64,000 nucleotides of DNA from Arthrobacter sp. V1I7. Its GTDB lineage: Bacteria > Actinomycetota > Actinomycetes > Actinomycetales > Micrococcaceae. This document shows positions 63,581 through 64,000 of the stretch, in pieces. The stretch spans positions 3,286,001 to 3,350,000 of the forward strand of contig NZ_JAUSYS010000001.1 in NCBI RefSeq assembly GCF_030817015.1, in the 5' to 3' direction. The notes under the pieces are model-generated. The model made no database searches. It saw only the letters and a list, made by a program, of their open reading frames with translations, and was not told the DNA's origin. The position numbers and the translations under genes were made by a program. How positions within the stretch are numbered: the first letter of the stretch is position 1; the number at the start of each line of letters is the position of its first letter.

Positions 63581-64000
63581 TCCGGCGCGGGCCCGTGCAG
63601 GGTGCCGGGATCCTCAGCGCCGGTCGGCTGCCGGCGGGTGGCTTGCTGGCAGCTGCCGTCCTGGCGGCAGCGCTGGCCGGCTGCTCCGCCCCGCCGGCGG
63701 ACCTTGGACCCGATGCGGCCAAGCAGCTTCAGTCCCAGGTCCTGGCCGTCACCGAGGCGGCCGCGGCCAATGACCTTGCAGGCTCCCAGAAGCTCCTGGA
63801 TGAACTCGTGGTCCGGCTGGACGACGCCGCGACCCGGGGTGAGGTGTCGTTCAAGCGCCACCAGAGCATCAGGACGTCCATCGAAGCTGTCCGTGCCGAC
63901 GTCACTGCGCAGCAGGCCGCCGCAGCCGCGGCGGCCGAACAGGAAGCGGCTGCGCAGGCAGCCGCGAAGGCAGCAGCCGAGGCCGCGGCTGCAGCGGCTG
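63577..64000 (+). CDS. Putative lipoprotein with Ala/Gln-rich coiled region, truncated by window end
   Basis: The open frame begins with an ATG overlapping the kinase stop and runs off the window (141 residues visible). A signal peptide ends LAGCSAPP (Cys36), then a helical domain (KQLQSQVLAVTEAAAANDLAG) and an Ala/Glu/Gln-rich coiled segment near the edge. Proteins of this shape follow membrane kinases in related genomes and are annotated only as surface-associated. The pairing suggests that the lipoprotein senses or anchors the kinase at the membrane; this is inference. Confidence 0.8.
   Translation, partial: MIRRGPVQGAGILSAGRLPAGGLLAAAVLAAALAGCSAPPADLGPDAAKQLQSQVLAVTEAAAANDLAGSQKLLDELVVRLDDAATRGEVSFKRHQSIRTSIEAVRADVTAQQAAAAAAAEQEAAAQAAAKAAAEAAAAAA

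Overview
The window is a high-GC actinobacterial chromosome segment, most like Arthrobacter and related Micrococcaceae. This reading rests on GC-rich codon use, frequent GTG/TTG starts with 4-bp ATGA/GTGA gene couplings, the actinobacterial order mazG / eno / ftsB-divIC / DUF501 / ppx (also seen in mycobacteria), and an sdhCDAB operon of actinobacterial type. There is no prophage, plasmid or CRISPR array. Most of the window is core metabolism and transport.

Layout. 1-2.1 kb: end of a branched-chain amino acid ABC transporter (livF) and its binding lipoprotein. 2.3-5.1 kb: an unknown lipoprotein, a tRNA gene with anticodon UAA plus a displaced partial copy of its 3' half, and an ACT-like/GNAT fusion. 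5.2-13.3 kb, all minus: ndh, a mycosin-like protease, ppx, DUF501, ftsB, eno and mazG. mazG carries three 54-bp in-frame tandem repeats. 13.3-23.5 kb, minus: adenosine deaminase, two DedA proteins, then a nucleoside uptake and salvage operon (BMP lipoprotein, ATPase, two permeases, cdd, deoA). 23.7-28.2 kb: an oxidoreductase, an internally deleted ohr gene, ohrR with an OhrR-type operator, an M20 amidohydrolase and manC. 28.4-33 kb, plus: sdhCDAB (sdhD is frameshifted) and a serine hydrolase.

33-42.6 kb, minus: a BrkB/YihY membrane protein, 2'-5' RNA ligase, trpS, xthA, a small membrane protein, a NodIJ-like ABC exporter, folD and glyA. The glyA leader matches the ZTP (pfl) riboswitch. purU diverges from glyA, so three one-carbon genes are gathered here. 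43.7-50.7 kb: a small methyltransferase, a gamma-carbonic anhydrase, then a probable lysine/arginine 2-monooxygenase pathway (davB-like oxidase, APC permease, PucR regulator, and a davA-like amidohydrolase that is frameshifted). 50.9-56.3 kb: a ROK repressor and a ChvE/MmsAB-type sugar ABC transporter, both preceded by the same 23-bp promoter/operator-like sequence. 56.5-64 kb: a MacB-like permease/ATPase pair, a Gfo/Idh/MocA oxidoreductase, a long Pro/Asp/Lys repeat protein, and a Ser/Thr kinase translationally coupled to a lipoprotein that runs off the window.

The most unusual signals are: (i) a dispersed palindromic repeat family present both as in-frame tandem copies in mazG and as a structured element after sdhB; (ii) a gutted ohr beside an intact sensor and operator; (iii) a short-variable-arm tRNA with a Leu(UAA) anticodon next to an att-like scar; (iv) two clear frameshifts, in sdhD and davA. 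No complete new defence or secretion system was recognised.
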